From contig NZ_FUYF01000014.1 of NCBI RefSeq assembly GCF_900167555.1, positions 1-53,636 of the forward strand: a DNA stretch of 53,636 bases, read 5' to 3'. Every line of letters begins with the position of its first letter. The stretch's first letter is position 1. The notes beneath the pieces are model-generated. The model ran no database searches. It was given only the letters and a program-made list of their open reading frames with translations, and was not told the DNA's origin. Origin of the DNA: Gemmiger formicilis. GTDB taxonomy: Bacteria > Bacillota > Clostridia > Oscillospirales > Ruminococcaceae. Both the position numbers and the translations under genes were made by a program. This document shows positions 34,258 through 42,843 of this stretch, in pieces.

Positions 34258-35790
34258 TTCATCAAAGACGGACAGATCTGCCTTGAAATGATCCGTTGCA
34301 CCAGCGCTGCGCAGCTCGTCCCTGCCGCTCGGGATGATCGTAATATCCTCCATCGCGTTGTATACAATGGTCGCGTTGTACTGCGGCGACTTGAGCTGGC
34401 CGTGCTCCTTTTTGGTCAGCATCATCCGCGCCATGCCCAGCACCCAGCAGGTCAAATCGTGCTGCTGGGCCAGGATGCGGTTCAGCGCGTCGCGGGTTTC
34501 CTGCGCCTGCTTTGCCCTTTTCTCGCTGTTGGTGTTGGTCAGCAGACGCGCCGTGTATACCAGCACCGAGGACACCGCACTGTACAGCTCCGGTGAAATT
34601 TTTTCCTGCAGGGTCTGGCTGCGCGCCCTGCTTTCCAGCACGCGAACAGCCCGCGTCACCGTCATAGTAAACAGCTCGTCCCCCAGCGGCTCTGCCACGG
34701 ACACAGCTGCCGCGCTTCGTTCCGGCTCGGTGGTTTTCCGCGTCCTTCTGCGGCGCGGGACTTCCTCATTGCGAGCGCTTTTCTGCGCGTGCAGCTGGCG
34801 CACTGCGTCCATCTCCTGCGCGGATTTGTAGCGGATGAACAGGTACAGCCGCTCGTATTTTCTGCCGCCGCGGATGCGGACCGGGATATAGTCAAACCAG
34901 AGGTCGGTCATCTGGTTGATCTCGTCCCTGGCCTTGGTCAGGACGTAGCGCTCAAAATCGTGGAAGTTGCTGTACTTTTCGGTCAGCGGCTTTTCCTTGT
35001 CCTTTTTGCGCTTTTCCGGCGGGGGAGAGAGCTGCTCCTTCAGCTCCTGAATGTCAAACACCTTGTACTTGAAGCCGCGGATGTCCTGCGCCTTGTCCGG
35101 GAAACGGTCCAGTATCTCTTTTGTGACCGGCTGAAACACCAGGCCGTTCGTGTAGCCGTAATCGGTGTCTCCGTTGTCGTAGGAAAGCAAAATTTCGTAA
35201 AAACGCATGGAGTAGGTGCTGTTCATCGTCAGCAGATATTCCACGTTGTAGGAGGTATAGTTGCTTTTCAGCTGGGAAAGATAGGGGAGTATCTCCGGAT
35301 TGAAGCGCACGCGAATCTGCTTGTCCCGGTCATTCACGGTGGAGCCGCGCTGCAGCCAGGACAGGACCTTGTACTGGTGGCCGTCGCTGGCCGGGTCCAG
35401 GCTCCAGAAGGAGCGGTCCTCCAAACTTTTGACGGTGTCCTTCAGGTATTCCAGATAGGTGTTGTCGTGCATGTTGACCCCGGCCAGCCGCCCGAAGTCG
35501 GAAAAGCTCAACGAATAAACGCGGTCCGCATCCGGGGTCTCCTTGGGGTTGATCTGTGCCATCATCGCCAGCAGCACCTTTTGCTCCAGCTTTGGCAGGG
35601 CATATTTTGTCTTTTGGATCAGGTCATTACTCTTGGTGATGATCGATTCCGACGCCGGATTGTACTTGGGTACATTGCCTGCAGAGCGGGTGCGGCGGTG
35701 CTTTTGTGGCGGTGTGTTTTCCTGCGCAGGGAGGTCTGGGTCATAGTATTCGCCTTCAATGATGGTGTCATTTTTCCGCTTTTCAGACAT
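34255..35790 (-). CDS. rep: Rep_3-family replication initiator with long C-terminal extension
   Basis: The 511-residue protein carries a Rep_3/RepB winged-helix initiator in residues about 45-330, shown by NDLIQKTKYALPKLEQKVLL, NSTYSMRFYEILLSY, FDIQELKE and a second winged helix ending RLYLFIRYK. The remaining 180 residues form an extension beginning with a basic linker (RRRRTRK), absent from usual 220-330-residue members. A second domain here could contact host replication proteins. GGAGGTG precedes the ATG at 35790. An iteron half-site at 35855-35863 in the leader suggests autoregulation. Confidence 0.9.
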   Translation of the reverse strand: MSEKRKNDTIIEGEYYDPDLPAQENTPPQKHRRTRSAGNVPKYNPASESIITKSNDLIQKTKYALPKLEQKVLLAMMAQINPKETPDADRVYSLSFSDFGRLAGVNMHDNTYLEYLKDTVKSLEDRSFWSLDPASDGHQYKVLSWLQRGSTVNDRDKQIRVRFNPEILPYLSQLKSNYTSYNVEYLLTMNSTYSMRFYEILLSYDNGDTDYGYTNGLVFQPVTKEILDRFPDKAQDIRGFKYKVFDIQELKEQLSPPPEKRKKDKEKPLTEKYSNFHDFERYVLTKARDEINQMTDLWFDYIPVRIRGGRKYERLYLFIRYKSAQEMDAVRQLHAQKSARNEEVPRRRRTRKTTEPERSAAAVSVAEPLGDELFTMTVTRAVRVLESRARSQTLQEKISPELYSAVSSVLVYTARLLTNTNSEKRAKQAQETRDALNRILAQQHDLTCWVLGMARMMLTKKEHGQLKSPQYNATIVYNAMEDITIIPSGRDELRSAGATDHFKADLSVFDE

Positions 35791-35852
35791 AGACCTACAC
35801 CTCCACAAATACAGTACATTAAGCATACACGCAATTGCGGAAAATGTCAACG

Positions 35853-36667
35853 GCTTCTCGCAATAAAAAATAAATGTGCCATTTGTATTTTTTTCTTATA
35901 ATTATTATTTATTATTTTATAAATTTATCTCTTTATATATAATAAGTAGATTGCGAGTTTTCTTCTGCTGAATTGAGAGTAAAATTCCTGTGAAAAAAGA
36001 GTTTTCTTCCCACGAAAAAAGAGAAATATTCTGCTGTGCTGAGAGTTCTATTCTGCTGATTTTGCCAGAATAAAACTCTCAATTCGGCAGAAAAAAACTC
36101 TCAGTACGCAAGCGGCTGCGGGCAAAGCAGACAGCGAAATGCGAGTTTTCTTCTGCGCTGTTGAGAGAAAAATGCTGCGCAGTGAAAAAATCAGTTCGCG
36201 GCTTTTCCGGCGGAGCAGGGGAGAGTACAGTGACAAAAAAGAGAGGGCAGAAGAGAAAAAGGCTTATTGAGAGAAATTTTCTGACAACAGAAGAAAAAAA
36301 CAGAAAAATTCTCCTTTTTGTATTGCGAGTTTTATTCTGAGCAAAAAAATCTCCCGGAATCTTCGATAGTACGTAAAAGTATACGAAAAAAGCAAAAAGT
36401 ATTGCGAGAAATCTTCTCCACTGCAAAAATAGCACAAAAGAAACAAAGTGTAATAGTTTATATATAATATACAAAACGGCAAATAAATTCATGCGCATCC
36501 GGGGAAACTGGCAGGGAAGGGGAGAGGGCCGGCAGGAGAAACACAGCTTTTCCAAAATGCAGACTGCCAAAAGGCGACGCAGAGCCGAAGGTAATTATTT
36601 TTATAAAAATGCAGAAAAAAACTCTCAATAGTCCCACCGCGGGCGTCTATTGAGAGTTTTTTTCTGC
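35853..36667. other. Replication origin with iterons and AT-rich segment
   Basis: No gene lies in 35791-36727. At least ten copies of an iteron of form TTGMGAG-N5/6-TTCTG occur: plus strand at 35951, 35973, 36039, 36139, 36161, 36267, 36323 and 36402; minus strand at 36066-36082 and 36088-36104. A perfect 21-bp inverted pair lies at 36611-36631/36647-36667. The best copy reads TTGCGAGTTTTCTTCTGC. An AT-only tract at about 35885-35950 next to rep is a likely melting site; a second AT-rich tract is at 36440-36490. This is the textbook layout of an iteron plasmid origin. The last pair may also end transcription of the convergent gene at 36728. Confidence 0.85.
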
Positions 36668-36727
36668 AAAAGAATAAAAAAATTCAGAAAAATGCAGCCG
36701 CCCGCAAGGGCCGTCTGCACCCCCTTA

Positions 36728-37693
36728 TTATCGGGAGCAGGTCACAGCATCTGTTGCCGTATAGTCAAACAGGCCGTCGTTTTTCTCCTCCAGAGCCTTG
36801 ATCATGTGGTAGGTGTATTCGTTGTAGGGCGTCGGGATGCCTAACTCGCGCCCCATGCGCATGAGCGCACCGGAGAACATATCGATTTCTGTGTGCCGCC
36901 CGGCGTCGAGGTCCTGCAGGGTGGAGTAGCGCGCGGTTGGCGGCACGGTGCTGCCGTGGGTGGAGGCCGCAGCTGCCTTGGAGAGGTCGATCCCCTTGGC
37001 GGCGGCAATGGCCTCCAGCTCGCGGCGCAGGCCGTCGCTGATGGCCTTTATATGGGCACTGTCGCTGTAGCAGCCGACGCCTGCGCCGAGGATCGCCTGC
37101 GGCAGATTGTTGCAGACGTTCAGCCGGAACTTGGACCAGATCTCCTCGCGGATATGCTCGGTCACACAGAAATGAATGCCCGTGTCCGCAAACAGCGCCC
37201 GCACCGCCTGCACCCGGTCACTGTCAAACGGTGCGGTCAGCTCCCCGTAGATGATGCCGATGGTCGTCTCAGGGTCAAACCGCACACCGTCCTCGGTGCG
37301 GTGGGAGGCCACCTTGATAAGCGCGGGCAGCACATGAGCCGCGCCGATCTGTGCGGCGATGAGCTCCTCGCTGTCAACGCCGTTCATCAGGCTCATGACA
37401 ACGGTGCGTTCGCTCACAATGGTGCGGATGCTGTCCAGCGCGCCGGGCAGTGCGCCGTATTTCAGCGCGACGATCAGCAGATCGACGCCGTGGGCCTGCT
37501 GCGGGGTCCAGACCTGCGGGTGATAGACCTGCCCGTTGATCGTGCAGCCGTTTTGCCGCAGCCGCTCGGCGCGGGAACCCTCCGCCACGACGCCAAGCTG
37601 CAGGGTGTTGGCAGCGGCCTTGTCGGCCAGGCCCCACAGCACATAGCAGCCGACGGCTCCGGCCCCCAAAATAGCAACAGATTGAATTTTCAT
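36728..37693 (-). CDS. Ketopantoate reductase-like dehydrogenase (PanE/ApbA family)
   Basis: The 321 residues have the Rossmann motif VAILGAGAVGCYV at the N-terminus, LKYGALPGAL (with the family Lys) near residue 77, and IWSKFRLNVCNNLPQAILG in the helical C-terminal domain. ApbA/PanE enzymes reduce 2-dehydropantoate with NADPH in coenzyme A synthesis; paralogues act on other 2-keto acids. No pan genes are adjacent, so the exact substrate stays open. Confidence 0.88.
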   Translation of the reverse strand: MKIQSVAILGAGAVGCYVLWGLADKAAANTLQLGVVAEGSRAERLRQNGCTINGQVYHPQVWTPQQAHGVDLLIVALKYGALPGALDSIRTIVSERTVVMSLMNGVDSEELIAAQIGAAHVLPALIKVASHRTEDGVRFDPETTIGIIYGELTAPFDSDRVQAVRALFADTGIHFCVTEHIREEIWSKFRLNVCNNLPQAILGAGVGCYSDSAHIKAISDGLRRELEAIAAAKGIDLSKAAAASTHGSTVPPTARYSTLQDLDAGRHTEIDMFSGALMRMGRELGIPTPYNEYTYHMIKALEEKNDGLFDYTATDAVTCSR

Positions 37694-37709
37694 CGTCTAC
37701 ATCCTCCCG

Positions 37710-38126
37710 TCAGCCGGCACGGCCCGGCTGGATGATGCGGATCAGCTCCTTATCCAGCTGCAGGGTGCAGTGCCACGGATTTACAATAATGCCCGCAATT
37801 TCCGGTGTCGAGAGCGCTGCGGCAAACAGCTTGTCAATGTCTGCAAGGAAGGTCGATTTCACCGTGTCAGGGCTTTTCATCTGCTCCTCAAACGAGGTAA
37901 AGGCGTACCACCAGCTTGCGCCGTCCGCCGTCGTCACGACCCGGGGCTGCACCTGCCCGCCACCGGGGACAGGCTCGACGGCCACGATCCACTGCCCGCC
38001 TGCCTGCATACAGCGGCGGACGACGGTCAGTGTGTGGGCCAGCTGCTCCGGGGTAGGGGACTGCTGCAGCTGCAAAATGGCAGTTTCGATGGTTTGATTC
38101 ATCTGTAAGGATTTATCTTGCGGCAT
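37710..38126 (-). CDS. SseB N-terminal-domain protein
   Basis: The 138-residue soluble protein has the SseB-like layout: an N-terminal helical part, then WIVAVEP, WWYAFTSFEEQ and IAGIIVNPW and a final helix. This domain is common in Firmicutes and of unknown role. The start at 38126 is placed by GGAAAGG upstream. It is followed by the PanE-like gene 16 bp later on the same strand, so the two probably form an operon. Confidence 0.7.
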   Translation of the reverse strand: MPQDKSLQMNQTIETAILQLQQSPTPEQLAHTLTVVRRCMQAGGQWIVAVEPVPGGGQVQPRVVTTADGASWWYAFTSFEEQMKSPDTVKSTFLADIDKLFAAALSTPEIAGIIVNPWHCTLQLDKELIRIIQPGRAG

Positions 38127-38213
38127 CGGGAACATCCTTTCCGATTTACGATTTGTCTGTTTCCTTTATTATACCAGCGATTTTCCAAAATGCAAAATTT
38201 CCGCGGAACGGCA

Positions 38214-38242
38214 TTGACGAACCCGCGCTGCCGCGGTACAAT
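38214..38242 (+). promoter_or_regulatory. Promoter of the aminotransferase gene
   Basis: TTGACG (38214-38219), a 17-bp spacer and TACAAT (38237-38242) make a near-consensus promoter facing the gene at 38294. Confidence 0.7.
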
Positions 38243-38293
38243 GCAAAGTAACCAAGCAAACAGATAGGAATAAACAACAGGGGTGATCTACCA

Positions 38294-39469
38294 ATGCAGC
38301 CGCTTTCTGACCGTACCGCAGGCTTTACCGATTCCGTCATCCGCCGCATGACCCGTATCTCCAACCAATACGGCGCGGTGAACCTTTCCCAGGGCTTCCC
38401 GGATTTTGACCCGCCCAAAGCAATTCTGGACCGTCTGGCCGAGGTCGCGCACGAGGACTACCACCAGTACTCCATCACCTGGGGCGCGCAGAACTTCCGC
38501 GAGGCGCTGGCCGCCAAGCAGACCCGCTATATGGGCCGGACAATTGACCCCAACAGTGAGATCGTTGTGACCTGCGGCAGCACCGAGGCGATGATGACCG
38601 CCATGATGACCGTGACGAACCCGGGGGACAAGGTCGTTATCTTCTCGCCGTTTTACGAGAACTACGGCGCGGACACGATCCTGACCGGGGCGGAGCCAAT
38701 TTATGTGCCGCTGACGCCGCCGGAATTTACCTTTGACCCCGAGGTGTTGGAGAATGCCTTCCGCCAACACCCGAAGGCGCTGATCCTGTGCAACCCCTCG
38801 AACCCCTGCGGCAAGGTGTTCACCCGGGACGAGCTGGAGCTGATTGCGGGCCTTGCCAAAAAGTATGATGTCTATGTTATCACCGACGAGGTGTATGAGC
38901 ACATCGTCTACGCGCCGCACACCCACACCTATTTTGCTGCGCTGCCCGATATGTGGGAGCGGACGATCTCCTGCTCGTCGCTGTCCAAGACCTACTCGGT
39001 CACGGGCTGGCGGCTGGGCTACGTCATTGCGCCCGCGCCCATCATTGAGCGCGCCAAGAAGGTACACGACTTTCTGACCGTCGGCGCGGCGGCTCCCCTG
39101 CAGGAGGCCATCATCCCGGGACTGCGATTCGGCCAGGACTATTACGATGACCTGCTGGCAAAATACACGCACAAGCGCGATTTGTTCTGCAAGGGCCTGG
39201 ACGCTCTGGGCCTTGTCCACAACGTACCGCAGGGTGCGTATTATGTGATGATGGACATTTCCGAATTCGGCTATGACAGCGATTTGAAGTTCTGCGAGGA
39301 GTTGGCCGCTAAGGTCGGTGTCGGCGCGGTGCCGGGCTCGAGCTTCTTCCGGGAGCCTGTCAACCACCTGATCCGCTTCCACTTTGCCAAGAAGGACGAG
39401 ACGCTGAACGACGCGCTGAACCGCCTTGAGACGCTGCGCGGCAAAATTCCGGCAAGAGCAGCGCGGTAA
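38294..39469 (+). CDS. PLP-dependent class I aminotransferase
   Basis: The 391-residue fold-type I enzyme opens NLSQGFPDFDPPK, with CNPSNPCGKVFTRDEL, VITDEVYEH, the Schiff-base Lys in SLSKTYSVTGWRLGY and a C-terminal Arg (HLIRFHFAK). It closely follows the YbdL/kynurenine aminotransferase-like group that acts on methionine, glutamine or aromatic amino acids. It is transcribed alone from the promoter at 38214 and ended by the hairpin at 39508. Confidence 0.9.
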   Translation: MQPLSDRTAGFTDSVIRRMTRISNQYGAVNLSQGFPDFDPPKAILDRLAEVAHEDYHQYSITWGAQNFREALAAKQTRYMGRTIDPNSEIVVTCGSTEAMMTAMMTVTNPGDKVVIFSPFYENYGADTILTGAEPIYVPLTPPEFTFDPEVLENAFRQHPKALILCNPSNPCGKVFTRDELELIAGLAKKYDVYVITDEVYEHIVYAPHTHTYFAALPDMWERTISCSSLSKTYSVTGWRLGYVIAPAPIIERAKKVHDFLTVGAAAPLQEAIIPGLRFGQDYYDDLLAKYTHKRDLFCKGLDALGLVHNVPQGAYYVMMDISEFGYDSDLKFCEELAAKVGVGAVPGSSFFREPVNHLIRFHFAKKDETLNDALNRLETLRGKIPARAAR

Positions 39470-39473
39470 GGCT

Positions 39474-39495
39474 TTATAACTCCGTGGCAAATTTA
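39474..39495. repeat. Fourth copy of the centromere-like repeat
   Basis: TTATAACTCCGTGGCAAA, identical to copies at 34127 and 34236, lies 5 bp past the aminotransferase stop and 5.2 kb from the main cluster, in the same orientation. Confidence 0.7.
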
Positions 39496-39507
39496 AAATG
39501 TAAAAGA

Positions 39508-39553
39508 GCAGCCGACCCGCTGACAGAGCTACAGCGGGTCGGCTGCCTTTTTT
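39508..39553. terminator. Terminator between convergent genes
   Basis: A perfect 15-bp stem, GCAGCCGACCCGCTG and its complement, is followed by CTTTTTT on the plus strand and preceded by A-rich sequence for the minus strand. Confidence 0.85.
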
Positions 39554-40193
39554 ATCGTGCGGTTTTCGGTTTATAATCACGCATTTCCGGAATCGCTCCG
39601 CCTGCCACGGCCCACAGGTACAGGCTGGCCACGCTGCAATAGGGGCTGAACCTGCGGCGGTACTTTTCAAACAGCTTGCGGTCAATTTTGCGGTGGTGGT
39701 AGACCATCCGCAGACCGCGCTGGATGGCAAGGTCGTCGTAGCTGAAAATGTTGGGCCGCTGCATACAGAACAGCAAAATCATCTCCGCCGTCCAAACACC
39801 GATGCCCTTCAGGGCGCTCAATTCGCGGATGGCGTCCTCGTCGCTTTTCTGCCGGATGCCCTCCGGATCGAACGCACCGCTGTGGACGCGCTCGGCAAAA
39901 TCGGTGATGTATTCCGCCTTGCGAAAGGTCATGCCCAGCGCCTGCAATTTGGGAACACCGGCAGCCAGGATCGTCTCGGCGTTCACGGTGCCCAGTGCGT
40001 CCTGCATCCGCTGCCAGATCGTGGCCTGCGCCTTCGTCGAGATCTGCTGGCCGATGATGTGGTGTACCACCGCCGAAAACAAATCGGTATCGACGACGCG
40101 GTCCACATGCCCGATTTTGTCGATGACCTCACACAGCCGCTTATCCCTGGCACGCAGGTAGGCAAGCTCGGCTTCCCCGTAGGCAAAAAACAT
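39552..40193 (-). CDS. DNA-3-methyladenine glycosylase II (AlkA-like)
   Basis: The 213-residue HhH-GPD glycosylase has IIGQQISTKAQATIW, the hairpin LKGIGVWTAEMILLF, and catalytic Asp in FSYDDLAIQRGL. It removes 3-methyladenine and related alkylated bases. It lacks the N-terminal AlkA_N domain of E. coli AlkA, like short bacterial forms. It is the third gene of an operon with the NifX-like and C_GCAxxG genes; an alkylguanine transferase gene lies 1.2 kb away. Confidence 0.9.
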   Translation of the reverse strand: MFFAYGEAELAYLRARDKRLCEVIDKIGHVDRVVDTDLFSAVVHHIIGQQISTKAQATIWQRMQDALGTVNAETILAAGVPKLQALGMTFRKAEYITDFAERVHSGAFDPEGIRQKSDEDAIRELSALKGIGVWTAEMILLFCMQRPNIFSYDDLAIQRGLRMVYHHRKIDRKLFEKYRRRFSPYCSVASLYLWAVAGGAIPEMRDYKPKTAR

Positions 40194-40199
40194 CGGCGC

Positions 40200-40601
40200 T
40201 CACTCCTTTACGGCGTCGGGCAGTACGTCGCCCAGCGCCAGCACGGCATTGCGCACGCATTCGGGGCAGGGGCAGAGCGGCACGCCGGTGGCAACGCCCT
40301 TCAGCTCCTTGCAGATAGTCGCGCCGCACCGCTGTTCAAAGCTCCGGACCAGTGCGCGTGCCACAGCGGGCGTGCCGCGGCCCTCCGTCAGGATGCCGGC
40401 CACCATCACAGCGCCGATCAGTGCGCCGCAGGTGCTCTCCAGGCAGCCCATACCGGCAGCGTAGCCTGCTGCCAGCATCCGCAGGGTGTCGCCCTCCACG
40501 GGCAGCTTGTCCTCAAATACCTTTACAACAGACTGGGTGCAGTTGCACTGCCCGGTGGTTTTTAATTCTGCAGCTGCGGCTGCACGTTCGGTAAGGGTCA
40601 T
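40200..40601 (-). CDS. C_GCAxxG_C_C-family redox protein
   Basis: The 133 residues carry the Cys pattern of the family: CNCTQSV near the N-terminus, AAGMGCLESTCGALIGAVM in the middle (the GCxxxxCGA core), CGATICKEL and CPCPECV at the end. Members are thought to bind a metal or metal cluster. It lies 16 bp after the NifX-like gene and 6 bp before alkA. Confidence 0.85.
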   Translation of the reverse strand: MTLTERAAAAAELKTTGQCNCTQSVVKVFEDKLPVEGDTLRMLAAGYAAGMGCLESTCGALIGAVMVAGILTEGRGTPAVARALVRSFEQRCGATICKELKGVATGVPLCPCPECVRNAVLALGDVLPDAVKE

Positions 40602-40617
40602 GGTGCAAGCCTCCTTG

Positions 40618-40992
40618 TCAGTGGCAGTGATGCCCGCCGCAGTGGTGCTCGCCGTCGTGGTGGCCGCAGTGAACAGCAGTGGGGTCATGGACGAGCTTTC
40701 CGGCCAGCAGCGCCAGCACGGCCTTGTCAGCGTCGCCGCTGACACCGGCGTACAGCCTGATGTTGGCCCCGGCTACGGCAGTCTGTGCGCCCGCGCCGAT
40801 GCTGCCGCAGATCAGCGTGTCAACGCCGCCGCGCATCAGAAAGGCCGTCACAGCGCTGTGGCCGCTGCCCGCGGTCTCGACGACCTCGGTGTGTAAAATC
40901 ATGCCGCTCTCGATGGTGTAGAATTTAAACTGCGGTGCATGGCCGAAGTGTGGGAAAACCTGGCCGTTTTGATAGGGTATTGCAATTTTCAT
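40618..40992 (-). CDS. NifX/NifB-type metal-cofactor-binding protein with His-rich tail
   Basis: The 124 residues match the dinitrogenase iron-molybdenum cofactor domain (IAIPYQNGQVFPHFGHAPQF, then GVDTLICGSIGAGAQTAV). The last 17 residues are mostly His, Cys and Gly (HCGHHDGEHHCGGHHCH), a clear metal-binding tail. Without nif genes these proteins act in other metal-cluster or redox contexts. First gene of the operon. Confidence 0.88.
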   Translation of the reverse strand: MKIAIPYQNGQVFPHFGHAPQFKFYTIESGMILHTEVVETAGSGHSAVTAFLMRGGVDTLICGSIGAGAQTAVAGANIRLYAGVSGDADKAVLALLAGKLVHDPTAVHCGHHDGEHHCGGHHCH

Positions 40993-41062
40993 GGTAGTGC
41001 TCCTTTATTTGTCATTACCCATGATTATAGGGGATTGGCGGGAAAAAGGCAACAGTCTTGCA

Positions 41063-41186
41063 GACTGTCGAAAAACTTTTGTAGGGGCGAGCATTGCTCG
41101 CCCGCGTCCGTTTGCTTTGCCAGAAAACTATCCCGAAAAATGCGCTGCGGCGGTAGGCTGGCGGGCGACCATTGGTCGCCCCTACA
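41063..41186. repeat. GTAGGGGCG-type palindromic element F
   Basis: It begins CAGACTGTCGAAAAA and GTAGGGGCGAGCATTGCTCG and ends GGCGACCATTGGTCGCCCCT. It is alignable, inverted, with 52200-52330. It fills most of the 350-bp gap between the NifX-like gene and the alkyltransferase gene. Confidence 0.75.
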
Positions 41187-41283
41187 CACGCAATAAGGCG
41201 AGAGTGCAATTTTTAGACGGTCTGAAAGGCAACCACCTTGGATATTTTGCAAAATACGGATAGAGCTTTGCAGCGGAATGCGG

Positions 41284-41289
41284 TATAAT
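41284..41289 (+). promoter_or_regulatory. -10 element for the alkyltransferase gene
   Basis: A consensus TATAAT lies 58 bp before the ATG. The -35 region is poor. Confidence 0.4.
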
Positions 41290-41346
41290 GATAAAAAGGC
41301 TGCGGGCCGTTACGGCCTGTTTTTCAGCCGGTGAGGTGCATATACG

Positions 41347-41883
41347 ATGACATATATTCAACATTATGACGCCCCGTTGGGCCGTATCCTGCTGGCGGCG
41401 GACGAGGTCGGGCTGACCGGGCTGTGGTTCGACGGCGCGAAATATTTTGCCGACGGACTGCCCGCCGAGCATACCGAACGGGAAACGCCGGTCCTTTCCG
41501 AGGCCCGGCGCTGGCTGGACCTTTACTTTGCGGGGCGGGAGCCGAGCTTTCTGCCGCCGCTGCACCCGGCTGGCTCGGCGTTTCAGCAGGCGGTGTGGGC
41601 GCTGCTGCTGCAAATTCCCTACGGGCAGACCGTGACCTACGGTGAACTCGCGCGGCAGCTTGCGGAAAAGCAGGGAAGGCCCCGGATGTCTGCGCAGGCC
41701 GTGGGCGGCGCTGTCGGGCATAACAAAATTTCTATTATCATTCCGTGCCATCGCGTGGTCGGCACCGGCGGCAGCCTGACCGGATATGCCGGAGGCATTG
41801 ACAGAAAGGTAAAGCTGCTGGCGCTGGAGCAGACCGACATGACCCGCTTTTTTGTGCCCAAAACGGGCACGGCACTGCTATAA
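41347..41883 (+). CDS. ogt: Methylated-DNA-protein cysteine methyltransferase
   Basis: The 178-residue protein has the acceptor Cys in IIPCHRVVG (about residues 135-143), preceded by FQQAVWALLLQIPYGQTVTYGELA. It repairs O6-alkylguanine by suicide transfer. No AdaA-type regulatory domain is fused. It is followed 52 bp later by the NAD(P)HX epimerase gene. Confidence 0.93.
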   Translation: MTYIQHYDAPLGRILLAADEVGLTGLWFDGAKYFADGLPAEHTERETPVLSEARRWLDLYFAGREPSFLPPLHPAGSAFQQAVWALLLQIPYGQTVTYGELARQLAEKQGRPRMSAQAVGGAVGHNKISIIIPCHRVVGTGGSLTGYAGGIDRKVKLLALEQTDMTRFFVPKTGTALL

Positions 41884-41935
41884 TTTGTACAGTTGATTAC
41901 AAAATGTTATACCGTGATAAAGGAAGGCACAAATT

Positions 41936-42601
41936 ATGAAGCACCGCATTGTGACCGCTGCGCAGATGAAGGAGATCGAGCGTGCAGGCAACGCCCACGG
42001 CCTGCCCTATCTGCAAATGATGGAAAACGCCGGGCTGGCCGCCTACACCCAGCTGCGGGCGCGCCTTCCGCAGGGTGGGGCATTGCTCATCGTCTGCGGC
42101 AAGGGCAACAACGGCGGAGACGGCCTTGTGATGGCCCGCGCCGCCGCCAAAGATGGCTGGCGCGTGGTCGTCCTGCTGGCCGAGGGCGACCCTAAAACGC
42201 CCGATGCCATGACGAACTATGCACGCCTGGCAGACCTGCCGGTCACCAAATGCCGCGATGCGGCAGCGCTGGCAGCACAGCCCTTTGACGCCGTCGTGGA
42301 TGCTTTGTATGGCACCGGGTTTCACGGCAGCCTTCGCCCGGCCGGGCTGGCTGCCTGTACGCTGATGAATCGTCAGCGGGAAAGCGGCGCATTCGTGCTG
42401 GCCGTCGATCTGCCCAGCGGCATCAACACCGATACGGGTGAGGCCGCCGAGGGAGCCGTCCGCGCAGACCTGACCGTGACGTTTGACAGCTGCAAGCCTC
42501 TGCACACAGCTCCAAGCTCCGCACCCTTCTGCGGTGAGATCGTCTGTGCCGACATCGGCATCCGGGACGAATGGCACCCGGCAGGTCTTGCACAGCTTTA
42601 A
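41936..42601 (+). CDS. nnrE: NAD(P)H-hydrate epimerase (YjeF N-terminal type)
   Basis: This 221-residue stand-alone epimerase domain has VTAAQMKEIERAG, CGKGNNGGDGLVMARAA, VVDALYGTGFHG and VDLPSGINTDTG. It epimerises damaged NAD(P)HX for repair. The dehydratase half (NnrD) is not fused and not nearby, so it must be encoded elsewhere. Confidence 0.93.
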   Translation: MKHRIVTAAQMKEIERAGNAHGLPYLQMMENAGLAAYTQLRARLPQGGALLIVCGKGNNGGDGLVMARAAAKDGWRVVVLLAEGDPKTPDAMTNYARLADLPVTKCRDAAALAAQPFDAVVDALYGTGFHGSLRPAGLAACTLMNRQRESGAFVLAVDLPSGINTDTGEAAEGAVRADLTVTFDSCKPLHTAPSSAPFCGEIVCADIGIRDEWHPAGLAQL

Positions 42602-42622
42602 ACGCGGAATTTTGCCCTTACC

Positions 42623-42672
42623 AAAAAGCACTTTCCCTTATATTTGCATTGCAAATAAGGGAAAGTGCTTTT
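42623..42672 (+). terminator. Terminator after nnrE
   Basis: A long stem, AGCACTTTCCCTTA pairing with TAAGGGAAAGTGCT plus an inner ATTTGC/GCAAAT, ends in CTTTTG. Confidence 0.85.
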
Positions 42673-42747
42673 GTCTTGCTCACTAGGGGGGACTATAGCA
42701 ACCGCTGCGATTCCAAAATCGATAGGGTAAAAGCCCTCCATACACAA

Positions 42748-42773
42748 CTTCGCTAAATCAAAGTTTAGCGAAG
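42748..42773. terminator. Hairpin downstream of kdpE-like gene
   Basis: CTTCGCTAAA and TTTAGCGAAG flank a 6-base loop, about 70 bp past the end of the minus-strand response regulator gene. No long T run, so a modest terminator or RNA-stabilising hairpin. Confidence 0.4.
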
Positions 42774-42843
42774 GATAGGGGGAGGCTCCATACTTTTCCG
42801 CAATTTTGCGAGTTTTTATTATACCTCTTTCGGCTAAATCTCT

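Noticed and set aside
36079-36570. 163-residue open frame in the origin region on the minus strand
   Set aside because: It is made of iteron sequence read through, is Phe/Leu/Ser-rich, and has no ribosome site or domain.
36611-36667. Possible short CRISPR-like repeat-spacer pair
   Set aside because: Only two inverted copies with a 15-bp gap, no further units and no cas genes; it is an iteron pair or terminator.
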